39,020 nt of DNA, taken from NCBI GenBank assembly GCA_002315285.1, contig DCGR01000041.1:1-39020 (forward strand). Reading direction: 5' to 3'. The stretch comes from Bacteroides sp. UBA1773 (GTDB lineage: Bacteria; Bacteroidota; Bacteroidia; Bacteroidales; Bacteroidaceae). How positions within the stretch are numbered: position 1 is the stretch's first letter; each line of letters begins with the position of its first letter. This document shows, one piece after another, positions 1-7,764 of this stretch. The position numbers were made by a program, and so were the translations under genes. Under the pieces are notes generated by a model, which did no database searches, was not told where the DNA came from, and was given only the letters and a program-made list of their open reading frames with translations.

Positions 1-1366
1 CGTCCGGTGTCTTCTCTGCCTGCTTTATGAATAGTTCTGGGAATGTTTCCGATGTGTCGTATTCCAGTTTCTTTCCTACAGACAATTGCAATATTTCGTT
101 CTCTTCTTCCTCGCTCAGTATGCTGATCTTCGTCAACTGTCCGTCTATGTTCTCCATCATGTTGAGCAGGGCGTTCTTTATGGCATCAGCCACCATGCGC
201 ATGGTCTTGCGGCTGTTGAGAGCGTCACTCGACTCCATACGTATCTCATACTGGTCCTTGTAGAGGAAGATGAAGGCACAGAGGTCGCTGAACACGTCAC
301 CACGGTCGGGCTGCGCTCCCTGGAATGCCTTTTCTCCCACGTGCAGCGTCTCGTCCCATCCCTGTATGGCCTGGAAGTTGAAACTCAGGCCTGGGGTCAT
401 GCCAAGGTCGGTACAAAGGTGGTTGAACGGATACACCATGTTCCTGATTGTCGATATCAGCTCACGGCGGAAACTCATGATATAGTCGCGAACCGTCATG
501 CCAGGTTCTATACTCGAGAGAATTGGCACCGAACATACATACATTCCGTAGGCATTCCTCAGGCGTTTGTCTATACGTCCGTGGTTCACGGTGTGATACG
601 CGATCTTGTCTTCACGCAGAATCACCGAAACGGCATAACTGAAGGCGGCCTGGAACAGCAGGTTCACGGCTATGCCGTTCTCCTTGCACCAGCTGTCCAC
701 CTGCGCTATCGGCAGGAAGGCGCGTTCCCTTATCATCTTGCCCACCGGATTGGCTACATCACGCGACAGCGTGGCGAAGTCCATACCGGCAAACTTCTCT
801 GCATAGATCTGCTTTGCCTTCTGGTATTGCTTTGTGCCAAAACTTGCCTGCTCGGCTATGGCTGCCTCCACCATTCCGTATGACATGTCTCCCAGGTCTT
901 CGCCATTCCATGCCTTTGGAAAATCCACGGCAGTAAAATTAGGGGTATATGACATGCCATCACAGGCAAGGTGGTACATATCGAACAACACGTAGTATCC
1001 CTTTTCTGTCTCTATTATCTCTGATCGGAACAGTGCTTCGTTGCCGAAGATGTCGAAGGGACGAACGAAGCCGTTGTGTATGTAATCCATACACTCCTTC
1101 TCCGTCATTTTCTTGCGTTCTACCTTGAAGCGCATGTCGGGATTGAAATACTGACAGGGATTGCCCTCATCATCTATCATGAACGCAAGGTGCAACTCAC
1201 GACGTTTCTCAAAAATGGTCCTGATAGTCCTTTCAAGTCTGTCTGCATCCATGTCCTCGCCGAGGAAAGCGTATGAAGGCAGGTTGTACTGCATCACTTT
1301 GGGATACTTGATGGTGTCAAGGAATACACCCATCTGGGATTGCAAAAGAGGATACGTCTGCATCAT
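1..1366 (-). CDS. Nonribosomal peptide synthetase, N-terminal part (condensation domain plus start of adenylation domain), cut by window edge
   Basis: The frame read from ATG at 1366 stays open to base 1, so the 3' part lies outside the window. About 455 residues are visible. Residues 1 to about 430 look like a condensation (C) domain: the catalytic HxxxDG motif is present as YHLACDG (His132, Asp136, Gly137), with the first His of the usual HHxxxDG replaced by Tyr. A VNHGR-like segment and a RNMVYPFNHL-like segment follow. The last visible residues, ELFIKQAEKTPD, are the typical linker opening an adenylation domain. A protein that begins with a C domain usually accepts an acyl or aminoacyl donor made elsewhere, which fits the acyl ligase gene two genes upstream. 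It starts 19 bp after the MATE stop, so it is probably the last visible gene of that operon. Two adjacent ATGs (1366, 1363) are possible starts. Product and number of modules cannot be told from here. Confidence 0.9.
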   Translation of the reverse strand, partial: MMQTYPLLQSQMGVFLDTIKYPKVMQYNLPSYAFLGEDMDADRLERTIRTIFEKRRELHLAFMIDDEGNPCQYFNPDMRFKVERKKMTEKECMDYIHNGFVRPFDIFGNEALFRSEIIETEKGYYVLFDMYHLACDGMSYTPNFTAVDFPKAWNGEDLGDMSYGMVEAAIAEQASFGTKQYQKAKQIYAEKFAGMDFATLSRDVANPVGKMIRERAFLPIAQVDSWCKENGIAVNLLFQAAFSYAVSVILREDKIAYHTVNHGRIDKRLRNAYGMYVCSVPILSSIEPGMTVRDYIMSFRRELISTIRNMVYPFNHLCTDLGMTPGLSFNFQAIQGWDETLHVGEKAFQGAQPDRGDVFSDLCAFIFLYKDQYEIRMESSDALNSRKTMRMVADAIKNALLNMMENIDGQLTKISILSEEEENEILQLSVGKKLEYDTSETFPELFIKQAEKTPD

Positions 1367-1385
1367 TTGTTGGTTTTCGTTGTCT

Positions 1386-3089
1386 TTATAGTTTCATTTT
1401 TATCACATTCTGCCCATACATCACTTCATGGTCTGTCTCATATCCGAATTTCTTGGGGTCAAAAGCATTCTGTATGTCCTTGATCTTCACAAATGGGTCT
1501 TTCGTCTTGTATGATATCGTGATGTCACAGTATCGCTTGTTTCCGTTTCCTGTTCGTTCGAGGATGTCTGTCGTCAAGGCGGTGATACGCCTCATGGCTT
1601 CCTCGGCGTCTCCTGACTGGCTCCTGACAAACGCCTCAATCTCTCCTCTCGCCGTCTCTACGCCTTCCGCCGTGCATTCCATTGTGCGGACTATCATCTG
1701 AGGGTCTTCCTCTTTTGGTATCAGTGAGATGATACTTGTCCCAGTGTGCCTTCTGTGAATGAAGAAAATCACGACATGAACTGCTATCAGCACACTGAAC
1801 ATGGAAATGGGGAAACTGCTCCAAACATGTTCCGGGCACATGAGTGAGGCTATCCATGTGCCTGCCAGCAAGAGTGACAACTGGGCTATCGATACTGCCG
1901 ACGCAAGGCTACGGTACTCCAGCAACTGCAGCATAGCCTGCCGTACAAAGATATAGGCAAATGGCACCTCGCAAAGGAAGAACTGTCTCAGCGCGCTGTT
2001 CATGCCTGCTGCACGCATTTTGTCGTCGGCTCCGAAAATGGCGGCAAGCCAGTCGGGGTCGATCTCAACCAATACGACAAATATGGTAAGAGACATTATG
2101 AGCACCTTCATCACCTTTCTCTCAAACAACCTTAGGCCTATCCAGTCTTCTTCGCCACAAATCACCCCTCCCACTGCATAGATGCTACTTACCGTGCCAT
2201 TGATGAAGACAAGCGACAACATCAGTATCTGCAGGCATATTGACCAGATATTCATTCCTATCACTCCTTGGGCATTGACAATGATGGTGTTGAGAAGGAA
2301 AACCAGCAGTCCGATACAGATATTCCCCAGTGCGACTGGCACACCATCTTTCAGGTTTTGCAGCAGGTTGCCTATGAATGACTTCAGTCGAAGCACCTGT
2401 ATCTTGTAGAATGAAACTTTACGTGTACCGGTCATCGCTACCAGAATGAAACCGAGAATGTAGCTCATCACTGTTGCCCATGCCGATCCGGATATTCCAT
2501 AACCCATCACACCTATAAATATCAGGTCGAGGACAAGGTTCAGGACGTTTGACAATACCATGATTGCACACACTGTGCGTGGATGACCTGCCGTCTCTAT
2601 GAATACGCAGGAACTGAGATACAGCAGCATGGGTGCCACACCCACGGAATAGGCTCTCAGATAGTCGGCGGTGTAATGACTTATGGATATCTCATTGCAT
2701 AGTATTCTGGAAATTGGTCCTGCAAACGCCATCACTATCATCATTATCATCAAACCCACACCCAGCACACTCCTCCATACCGTATTGAACAGCTCCCGCA
2801 TTCCTTCACCATCTTGCTTTCCCAACAATCTTGCAAGTCTCACATTGGCTCCCATGGCAAAGAGCAAATACATGGCGTTGATTGCCATGGTCAGTGGAGT
2901 GGCGGCGTTGATCGACGATAGTGCTTCGGGCGAGATGAACTGCCCCACAATCACAGCATCAGTAGCCACAGACAACTGTGACGCCACGGCTGTGAGTATT
3001 GAGGCTGTTATGTAGTAGTTGAAAGCCTTGTCTATGATAAAATGGTTTCTCATTTGCTTATGTCTTGTTTGCGCAGATAATATCGCCAT
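1386..3089 (-). CDS. MATE-family multidrug/metabolite exporter with C-terminal degenerate RsbW-like ATPase domain
   Basis: 567 residues. Residues about 20-445 form a polytopic membrane protein of the MATE (NorM/DinF) superfamily: about 12 hydrophobic segments, the early segment SVATDAVIVGQFISPEAL, and repeat of the same layout in the second half. MATE proteins export cationic or peptide-like compounds in exchange for Na+ or H+. Unusual: the membrane part is followed by about 118 soluble residues (450-567) that look like an anti-sigma-factor ATPase (HATPase_c_2) with eroded motifs: MRRITALTTDILERTG where an N-box would be, KDIQNAFDP where DxGxPFDP would be, no GLGL lid, then the closing strand EVMYGQNVIKMKL. 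It lies between the acyl ligase (44 bp upstream) and the NRPS (19 bp downstream), so export of the NRPS product is the natural guess. ATG at 3053 (MRNHFIID) is an equally plausible start. Confidence 0.88.
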   Translation of the reverse strand: MAILSAQTRHKQMRNHFIIDKAFNYYITASILTAVASQLSVATDAVIVGQFISPEALSSINAATPLTMAINAMYLLFAMGANVRLARLLGKQDGEGMRELFNTVWRSVLGVGLMIMMIVMAFAGPISRILCNEISISHYTADYLRAYSVGVAPMLLYLSSCVFIETAGHPRTVCAIMVLSNVLNLVLDLIFIGVMGYGISGSAWATVMSYILGFILVAMTGTRKVSFYKIQVLRLKSFIGNLLQNLKDGVPVALGNICIGLLVFLLNTIIVNAQGVIGMNIWSICLQILMLSLVFINGTVSSIYAVGGVICGEEDWIGLRLFERKVMKVLIMSLTIFVVLVEIDPDWLAAIFGADDKMRAAGMNSALRQFFLCEVPFAYIFVRQAMLQLLEYRSLASAVSIAQLSLLLAGTWIASLMCPEHVWSSFPISMFSVLIAVHVVIFFIHRRHTGTSIISLIPKEEDPQMIVRTMECTAEGVETARGEIEAFVRSQSGDAEEAMRRITALTTDILERTGNGNKRYCDITISYKTKDPFVKIKDIQNAFDPKKFGYETDHEVMYGQNVIKMKL

Positions 3090-3133
3090 GGATTGTTTGG
3101 GATGATCATTTTTCCCAGACTCCAGGAAAAAAC

Positions 3134-4768
3134 TTATTTGTAAAGGAATCTACGAATGGTTTTCTTTGGGGTTTTTTCAAACTCTGTGTCACGCAGTTCA
3201 AGCTGGGATAGCTGACAATAGTTGGGCAGGTGAGCGTTGATCTCCCTGCGTATGTCATTAAGATTCAGTTGTGCCTTAGTGATTCCCTTGCCTCTTAACG
3301 TGGTGTCGCTGACATACACGAGAGCAACGAGTTTGTTGTTTCGTGATACTACAACACACTCCTCGAAAATGGAATGTGCCAGTACCTGATCTTCTGCTTC
3401 TTCAGGATACACATTCTGCCCATTCGGACCTAAGAGCATATTCTTCTTTCTTCCACGGATAAAGAGATATCCATCCTTGTCGATGATACCAAGGTCTCCG
3501 GTATGGAGCCATCCGTCCTCATCGATGGTTTCTTTTGTTGCCTCGTCGTTCTTATAATATCCCATCATGATGTTAGTGCCTTTGACAGCAATCTCACCAG
3601 GTATGTTCTGTGGGTCATCGCTGATGATCTTGATGGTCATACGCGGTGCTGCTTGTCCACAAGAGCCCATACGTACCTTTTGCCAATCAGAGTAAGAGAT
3701 GATAGGTCCACACTCTGTCATTCCGTATCCTACGGTATAGGGGAACTTTATCATGTTGAGCACTTTCTCCAACTCCTTGCTCAATGCTGCCCCTCCCATG
3801 ATAACTTCAAAAACATTGCCACCAAATGCAGAAATGAGTTGACTACGTATCTTGTTACAGATTATCTGTTTTAGAATAGGCACCCGAATCAGGAATCTCA
3901 TTGTTGGTGTGCTGATGACAGGCACTACTTTGGCATTTGTTATTTTCTCCATCACCAAGGGCACACAGTGGAAATAGTTTGGCTTGATGGATTGGAAAGC
4001 CTTCATCAAGACCTTAGGTACAGGAGCCTTCGTGAGGATATGGAGATGGGCTCCAAGTGCTATGCATGTAAGGAAGTCGAAAGCGAATCCGAACATGTGT
4101 GCCATGGGCAGTATTGCCAGGACGTTGTTTACTCCGTTCTTACTCAGGGCACCTATACCAAACTCCAGATTGGAGATGATGCTGCGATATGATAGCATAA
4201 CGCCTTTTGGCTTTCCTGTCGATCCACTCGTGTAGCTGAGTATCAGCAGGTCGTCGGGGTTTTCTTCCTTATAATGTATGTCTGTTGCGGAAAAACCGTG
4301 TGGATACATGGTGGAATATTTGTTCAATGCATTTCTCTCGATATGGTCTGTATGATTGTCAGGAATCATGGCAAGCAGATCTTCGATGTCGAGGAGATAC
4401 ATTGGGCATTTCCCCTTTTCCCATAGGTTCCTGACTCTCTTGTCGGCTATCATGAACTTTGCATCACAATGCTGGCATAGTTCCATAAGTTGTGTATTGC
4501 TGTAGCCACTGAGCAGAGGTACGGCAACGGTTCCGTATGTAATGATGGCAAGCATTGATACCGCCCAATTGGTACAGTTGGATCCACAAATCGCTATCTT
4601 GTCTCCTCGCTTGATGCCAAGTTCTTCAAAGATGTAGTGAATATAGCATATTCTGGTAGCGATGTCACCGTATGTAAATGATTGCCCGGATTCAATATCG
4701 GTGAAAGCAGGTTTATTCCATGACTGTTGGAATGCCTTTTCCAAAGTTTTTATGAGACTCTGTTCCAT
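3134..4768 (-). CDS. AMP-forming acyl-CoA/acyl-carrier ligase (ANL superfamily)
   Basis: 544 residues, full length for the long-chain fatty acid ligase branch of the acyl-adenylate family. Visible motifs: the P-loop TSGSTGKPKGV (180-190), YGMTECGP (348-355), GWLHTGDLG (about 419-427), the hinge region RGRKKNML (438-445) and a C-terminal KTPKKTIRR segment (533-540) bearing the candidate catalytic Lys. Such enzymes adenylate a carboxylic acid and pass it to CoA or a carrier-protein phosphopantetheine. The hydrophobic A-motif region and FGFAFDF segment suit a fatty acid, but the substrate cannot be read from sequence. Inside the NRPS operon its likely job is to supply the acyl starter for the C-domain-first synthetase. 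Separated by 47 bp from the STAS gene upstream. No carrier-protein domain is fused to it. Confidence 0.9.
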   Translation of the reverse strand: MEQSLIKTLEKAFQQSWNKPAFTDIESGQSFTYGDIATRICYIHYIFEELGIKRGDKIAICGSNCTNWAVSMLAIITYGTVAVPLLSGYSNTQLMELCQHCDAKFMIADKRVRNLWEKGKCPMYLLDIEDLLAMIPDNHTDHIERNALNKYSTMYPHGFSATDIHYKEENPDDLLILSYTSGSTGKPKGVMLSYRSIISNLEFGIGALSKNGVNNVLAILPMAHMFGFAFDFLTCIALGAHLHILTKAPVPKVLMKAFQSIKPNYFHCVPLVMEKITNAKVVPVISTPTMRFLIRVPILKQIICNKIRSQLISAFGGNVFEVIMGGAALSKELEKVLNMIKFPYTVGYGMTECGPIISYSDWQKVRMGSCGQAAPRMTIKIISDDPQNIPGEIAVKGTNIMMGYYKNDEATKETIDEDGWLHTGDLGIIDKDGYLFIRGRKKNMLLGPNGQNVYPEEAEDQVLAHSIFEECVVVSRNNKLVALVYVSDTTLRGKGITKAQLNLNDIRREINAHLPNYCQLSQLELRDTEFEKTPKKTIRRFLYK

Positions 4769-4815
4769 GTTGATTAATGCTGCATGGATAATGTTGATCA
4801 GATGGTGACTTGCAG

Positions 4816-5118
4816 TTATCTGATTTCAAGGAGACGGTCGAGATTAGTCACGTGCAGGACAGTCGATATTGAAGGACTGATATTTGTCAGTACGAGATGC
4901 TTCCCTGAAGTTCGGGTTGCCTTGCGTATTGACAGCAGTTGGCGCAATCCGGCGCTGGCGATGTAGGACAGTTGAGAACAATCGACTGTGATGTCGTGGT
5001 CGCACTTGGTTAGCAGGTCGTCAATGACAGGCTGAATCTCGACAGAACCTGGAGTGTCGAGTTCTCCTATGAGTTCTACGGTAATGATGCTTTCCTGTTC
5101 GGTTACTTGAATTTTCAT
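4816..5118 (-). CDS. STAS-domain anti-anti-sigma protein (RsbV/SpoIIAA-like)
   Basis: A 100-residue single STAS domain, the usual size for RsbV and SpoIIAA. It has the expected pattern: N-terminal strand with VELIGELDTPGSVEIQ, then TVDCSQLSYIASAGLRQLL, where Ser55 in the ASAGL turn is at the position of the regulatory phosphoserine in SpoIIAA and RsbV. In partner switching the dephosphorylated STAS protein binds an RsbW-type kinase and frees its target; the kinase inactivates it by phosphorylating that serine and a PP2C phosphatase restores it. Its likely phosphatase and kinase are the two domains of the gene 4 bp upstream. No sigma factor gene is visible nearby. Confidence 0.92.
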   Translation of the reverse strand: MKIQVTEQESIITVELIGELDTPGSVEIQPVIDDLLTKCDHDITVDCSQLSYIASAGLRQLLSIRKATRTSGKHLVLTNISPSISTVLHVTNLDRLLEIR

Positions 5119-5122
5119 GTCT

Positions 5123-7303
5123 TTATAAGTTTTTTGTCAATACTAATACGTTGTTGTTTTCGATGCGTTGGTATTCCACATTGTTGAATGTCGCTTTCAT
5201 CAGCGGAATACCCAATCCTCCGATTTTCATTTCCTCGATATCCGTATTGCCGATATCATCGAGTGATGAGTCTTCGTTTTTGAGGGGGTTGAACGGCATT
5301 CCCTGATCGGTAACGGTAAATATGAGTTGTCCGTCTGCGGTCTTCGCATGTAGGGAAATCTCTTTGTTCTTCTCATGAGGATAAGCGTAAAGAATACAGT
5401 TTGTCATGACCTCATCAATAGCCACTCTTATCTTTATGAGTTCTTCTTCCGGGTATGCCAGCACTTTAGAAATATTGTCGAAGAACCCTGGCAGTTTCCT
5501 CAGCTCTGTAATATCGTTTGTCAGTGTTATGTTGCTGTCAATATGCTTGATGGTGATTGAGAGCATGGTAATGTCATCAGACTGTTCGTTTCCATTGACG
5601 AATGCTGACACGTCGTCAAGCACAACGCCGCAGAAGGTTGTGTCGGCCGTATGTAGGTTTTTCGAGATGCATTGCACTAACCTCTCTTCTCCATACATGG
5701 CGAGATCCTTTCTCTTTGCTTCTGTTACTCCGTCGGTATAAAGGAAGAGGGATGCTCCTGCCTTGAGCCACATGGTGCCTTGAGTGAACTGCAGGTCTTT
5801 CTCCACACCCAGAGGAATGTTGTCAGAGGTGGAGAGATAATATGGCAGTGCGGAATCCTTTCCATTCCAGAAAACAGGCTCGTCGTGTCCTGCATTGCAG
5901 TATTGCAATTCGCCGGTCTTCATGTTGAGTATTCCTATGAACATGGTGACAAACATGCAATTGTCGTTGTTCTGGCACAACTCCTGATTGAGTTGCTCTG
6001 CGATGTCGTCGGCCCGGAATGCATAGCGTGAGATACATGCAAAGAGACTGATGGCCTTACTCATGAAGAGCGATGCAGGGAGTCCCTTCCCCGATACGTC
6101 ACCAATACAGAAATGGAGATAATTGTTGCGAACAGTGAAGTAATAAAAGTCACCTCCGATTTCTTTCACGGGAATGATGCGTGAGTCGATGCTTATTTGT
6201 GGCACATCCTTATCGGGTATTGGCAGCATGGACTTCTGTAATTTTGCTGCAATGAGAAAGTCTTTCTCTGTCATGCCCATCCTTTTGTTTACCTCCAGTG
6301 CTTTCTTTGTCTGCACTATTCCTGTTACAAGAACGATGATGACGGAGAAGATGAATGTGCATATGATAGCAAGGAGTCTTATGAATTTCTCCGTCATAAA
6401 CCTGTATCCTGTCTGGCAGATCATTCCCGTATTGAGTGTGCTGTCATGAACAAAGGTCCATGCGCTGCTGTCATCATAGTATATTATGCACGCAGTGTCC
6501 TTGCGCGATTGTAACATGTGCATCAGGCTCTCCTCCAATGTCTTGTCGTCAAGACTCTGTAGGTAGGAGAGCATATTGCCAGGGTTTGAGGAGAATGTGT
6601 TATGCATCACATCGCCATTCTTGCTATTGAAGGTGATGAGACTGTCGCTGCTCTTCCATGATGTGATGGAAGAACAGATATCCTTGCTGTACTCAGGAGA
6701 CAGTAAGACATTGATGACGACAAACATCTTTCCTTTATTCTTGTCCACAAGACGTATCATCAGCCTGTGACCATCTACTCTCAGAAAGTCATCGCCAGAT
6801 GACACGGTAGGTGGTTCTTCCTCATTGTTTTCGTAGATTCTCTTGAAGAGCGCATCGTCCTTCAGATAATCATGACCGAACACTGTAGAGTCAGCCAGAT
6901 TCTTGAAGGTGTCAGAGGCCGCATCGTAATACGGACAAAAGGCATGCATGCCCTGAAAAAAGTCTGGAGTGTATTCAAAATATACACACCTTATGTAGGG
7001 TGACTTCTTTGCCATGTCCTTACACAACCCATAGGACTGTTGCGGATCATATATGCTTGATATGTTATTCTGAAAGACGGAAGAGACATCAGACCTAATC
7101 TTATTGTCGGATAGGGAAAACTTATAATATATGTCAAGGGCATCGTGCTTGATATTATCCTTGTAGTTTCCCTTCATGACAATGAAATAGTTCATGATAA
7201 TAATGCCTGCACCAATGAACAGTACAAGAAATGAAACACTGATTCCAGCTATGGAAGAACTTGTCGGTTTCTTCATTTGCATGAGATAATCATGAACAAT
7301 CAC
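5123..7303 (-). CDS. Membrane sensor with SpoIIE/PP2C phosphatase and RsbW-type HATPase
   Basis: 726 residues. Membrane segment 1 is at about 18-42, then an extracytoplasmic region of about 260 residues, membrane segment 2 at about 308-330, and a short linker. The SpoIIE-type PP2C phosphatase spans about 350-590 with metal-binding acidic residues in GGDFYY (Asp385), GDVSGKG (Asp402), YTDGVTEA (Asp524) and QSDDIT (576-577). The C-terminal domain (about 595-726) is an anti-sigma ATPase with a complete set of motifs: N-box IDEVMTNC (Glu631, Asn635), G1 DQGMPF (666-671), G2 GGLGIPL (695-701). Phosphatase and kinase for the downstream STAS protein thus sit on one chain behind an external sensor. 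The longest frame starts at GTG 7303; ATG 7282 and ATG 7276 are alternatives. Gene lies 4 bp from the STAS gene. First gene of the operon; no convincing promoter seen upstream. Confidence 0.92.
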   Translation of the reverse strand: MIVHDYLMQMKKPTSSSIAGISVSFLVLFIGAGIIIMNYFIVMKGNYKDNIKHDALDIYYKFSLSDNKIRSDVSSVFQNNISSIYDPQQSYGLCKDMAKKSPYIRCVYFEYTPDFFQGMHAFCPYYDAASDTFKNLADSTVFGHDYLKDDALFKRIYENNEEEPPTVSSGDDFLRVDGHRLMIRLVDKNKGKMFVVINVLLSPEYSKDICSSITSWKSSDSLITFNSKNGDVMHNTFSSNPGNMLSYLQSLDDKTLEESLMHMLQSRKDTACIIYYDDSSAWTFVHDSTLNTGMICQTGYRFMTEKFIRLLAIICTFIFSVIIVLVTGIVQTKKALEVNKRMGMTEKDFLIAAKLQKSMLPIPDKDVPQISIDSRIIPVKEIGGDFYYFTVRNNYLHFCIGDVSGKGLPASLFMSKAISLFACISRYAFRADDIAEQLNQELCQNNDNCMFVTMFIGILNMKTGELQYCNAGHDEPVFWNGKDSALPYYLSTSDNIPLGVEKDLQFTQGTMWLKAGASLFLYTDGVTEAKRKDLAMYGEERLVQCISKNLHTADTTFCGVVLDDVSAFVNGNEQSDDITMLSITIKHIDSNITLTNDITELRKLPGFFDNISKVLAYPEEELIKIRVAIDEVMTNCILYAYPHEKNKEISLHAKTADGQLIFTVTDQGMPFNPLKNEDSSLDDIGNTDIEEMKIGGLGIPLMKATFNNVEYQRIENNNVLVLTKNL

Positions 7304-7373
7304 TAGTGTCTCTTAAAATTCGTTAATTTATTTTATAACTCTCTCATGCACAACAAAGTAGTTCTCCAAAACC

Positions 7374-7402
7374 TTGTTCCACCTTTAAATTGCGTACCTT
7401 TG
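7374..7402 (+). promoter_or_regulatory. Candidate Bacteroidota promoter of an IS4-like remnant
   Basis: TTG at 7374-7376, 18 nt, then TACCTTTG at 7395-7402, matching the TTTG/TAnnTTTG consensus. It points into the truncated transposase start at 7428. Confidence 0.5.
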
Positions 7403-7427
7403 TGCGCAGTTCAAAATAGGTGTGATT

Positions 7428-7589
7428 ATGAATCCTGGATGCTACGTCTTCCACAAAATCGTGGGACCTTACAAACGACAGTTCAACCGTATTGTCGAAA
7501 AGTACAACGACAGGACCAAGGGATGGTCGTTTACTCATTGGAGTCATCTTTGTGTGCTTATATCCTTAATTCCGCAGCGGTTTCTTTAA
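7428..7589 (+). pseudogene. N-terminal fragment of an IS4-family (DUF4372-type) transposase
   Basis: A 53-codon open frame from ATG 7428. The N-terminal residues (GCYVFHKIVG...QFNRIVEKYND...WSFTHWSHLCVL) follow the pattern of the DUF4372 domain that opens many Bacteroidota IS4-family transposases (YVFAQ...FDRLVEKYNG...FTCWNQ). After about 45 residues the match ends and a stop follows, so only the start of the gene is left and no DDE catalytic part exists. The bases between the operon start at 7303 and this ATG hold its promoter and presumably the left end of the element, which I could not define. Confidence 0.55.
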
Positions 7590-7606
7590 TATTTTTTATA
7601 AGTTTC

Positions 7607-7627
7607 TGAGCAACAAAAAGTTGCTCA
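7607..7627. repeat. Perfect 8-bp inverted repeat with A5 loop
   Basis: TGAGCAAC, AAAAA, TGTTGCTC-type complement: arms 7607-7614 and 7620-7627 pair perfectly (TGAGCAAC / GTTGCTCA). It lies between two IS remnants and may be part of an element end. No poly-T tail makes a terminator role weak. Confidence 0.45.
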
Positions 7628-7631
7628 TGAT

Positions 7632-7662
7632 TTTGTCATATCAATAATTTCACCTATCTTCG
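7632..7662 (+). promoter_or_regulatory. Candidate promoter of the IS1380-like remnant
   Basis: TTTG at 7632-7635, 19 nt, then TATCTTCG at 7655-7662 (one mismatch to TAnnTTTG). It lies 37 bp before the ATG of the IS1380-like remnant. Confidence 0.5.
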
Positions 7663-7698
7663 TGCTGAGAAACAAAAACCAGCAAATTATTGAGCGAC

Positions 7699-7764
7699 AT
7701 GACAAAAATACAGATAAAATCTGAGACTATAGCAACTTTCGGTGGAATTTTTGTCAACTTTTAG
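7699..7764 (+). pseudogene. N-terminal stub of an IS1380-family transposase
   Basis: ATG at 7699 opens a 21-codon frame ending in TAG at 7762. The residues (MTKIQIKSE then TIATFGGIF) are the characteristic opening of IS1380-type transposases of Bacteroidota (K-I-x-S-E-x-x-x-x-F-G-G-I-F). The match stops within 20 residues and the next in-frame sequence belongs to a different transposase family, so this element was cut by a later insertion or deletion. The stub is short; the call rests on a short but distinctive motif. Confidence 0.5.

Noticed and set aside
86..883. Open frame of 265 codons on the plus strand
   Set aside because: It is the complement of the NRPS condensation domain, which has clear motifs on the minus strand; the plus-strand product has no recognisable pattern.
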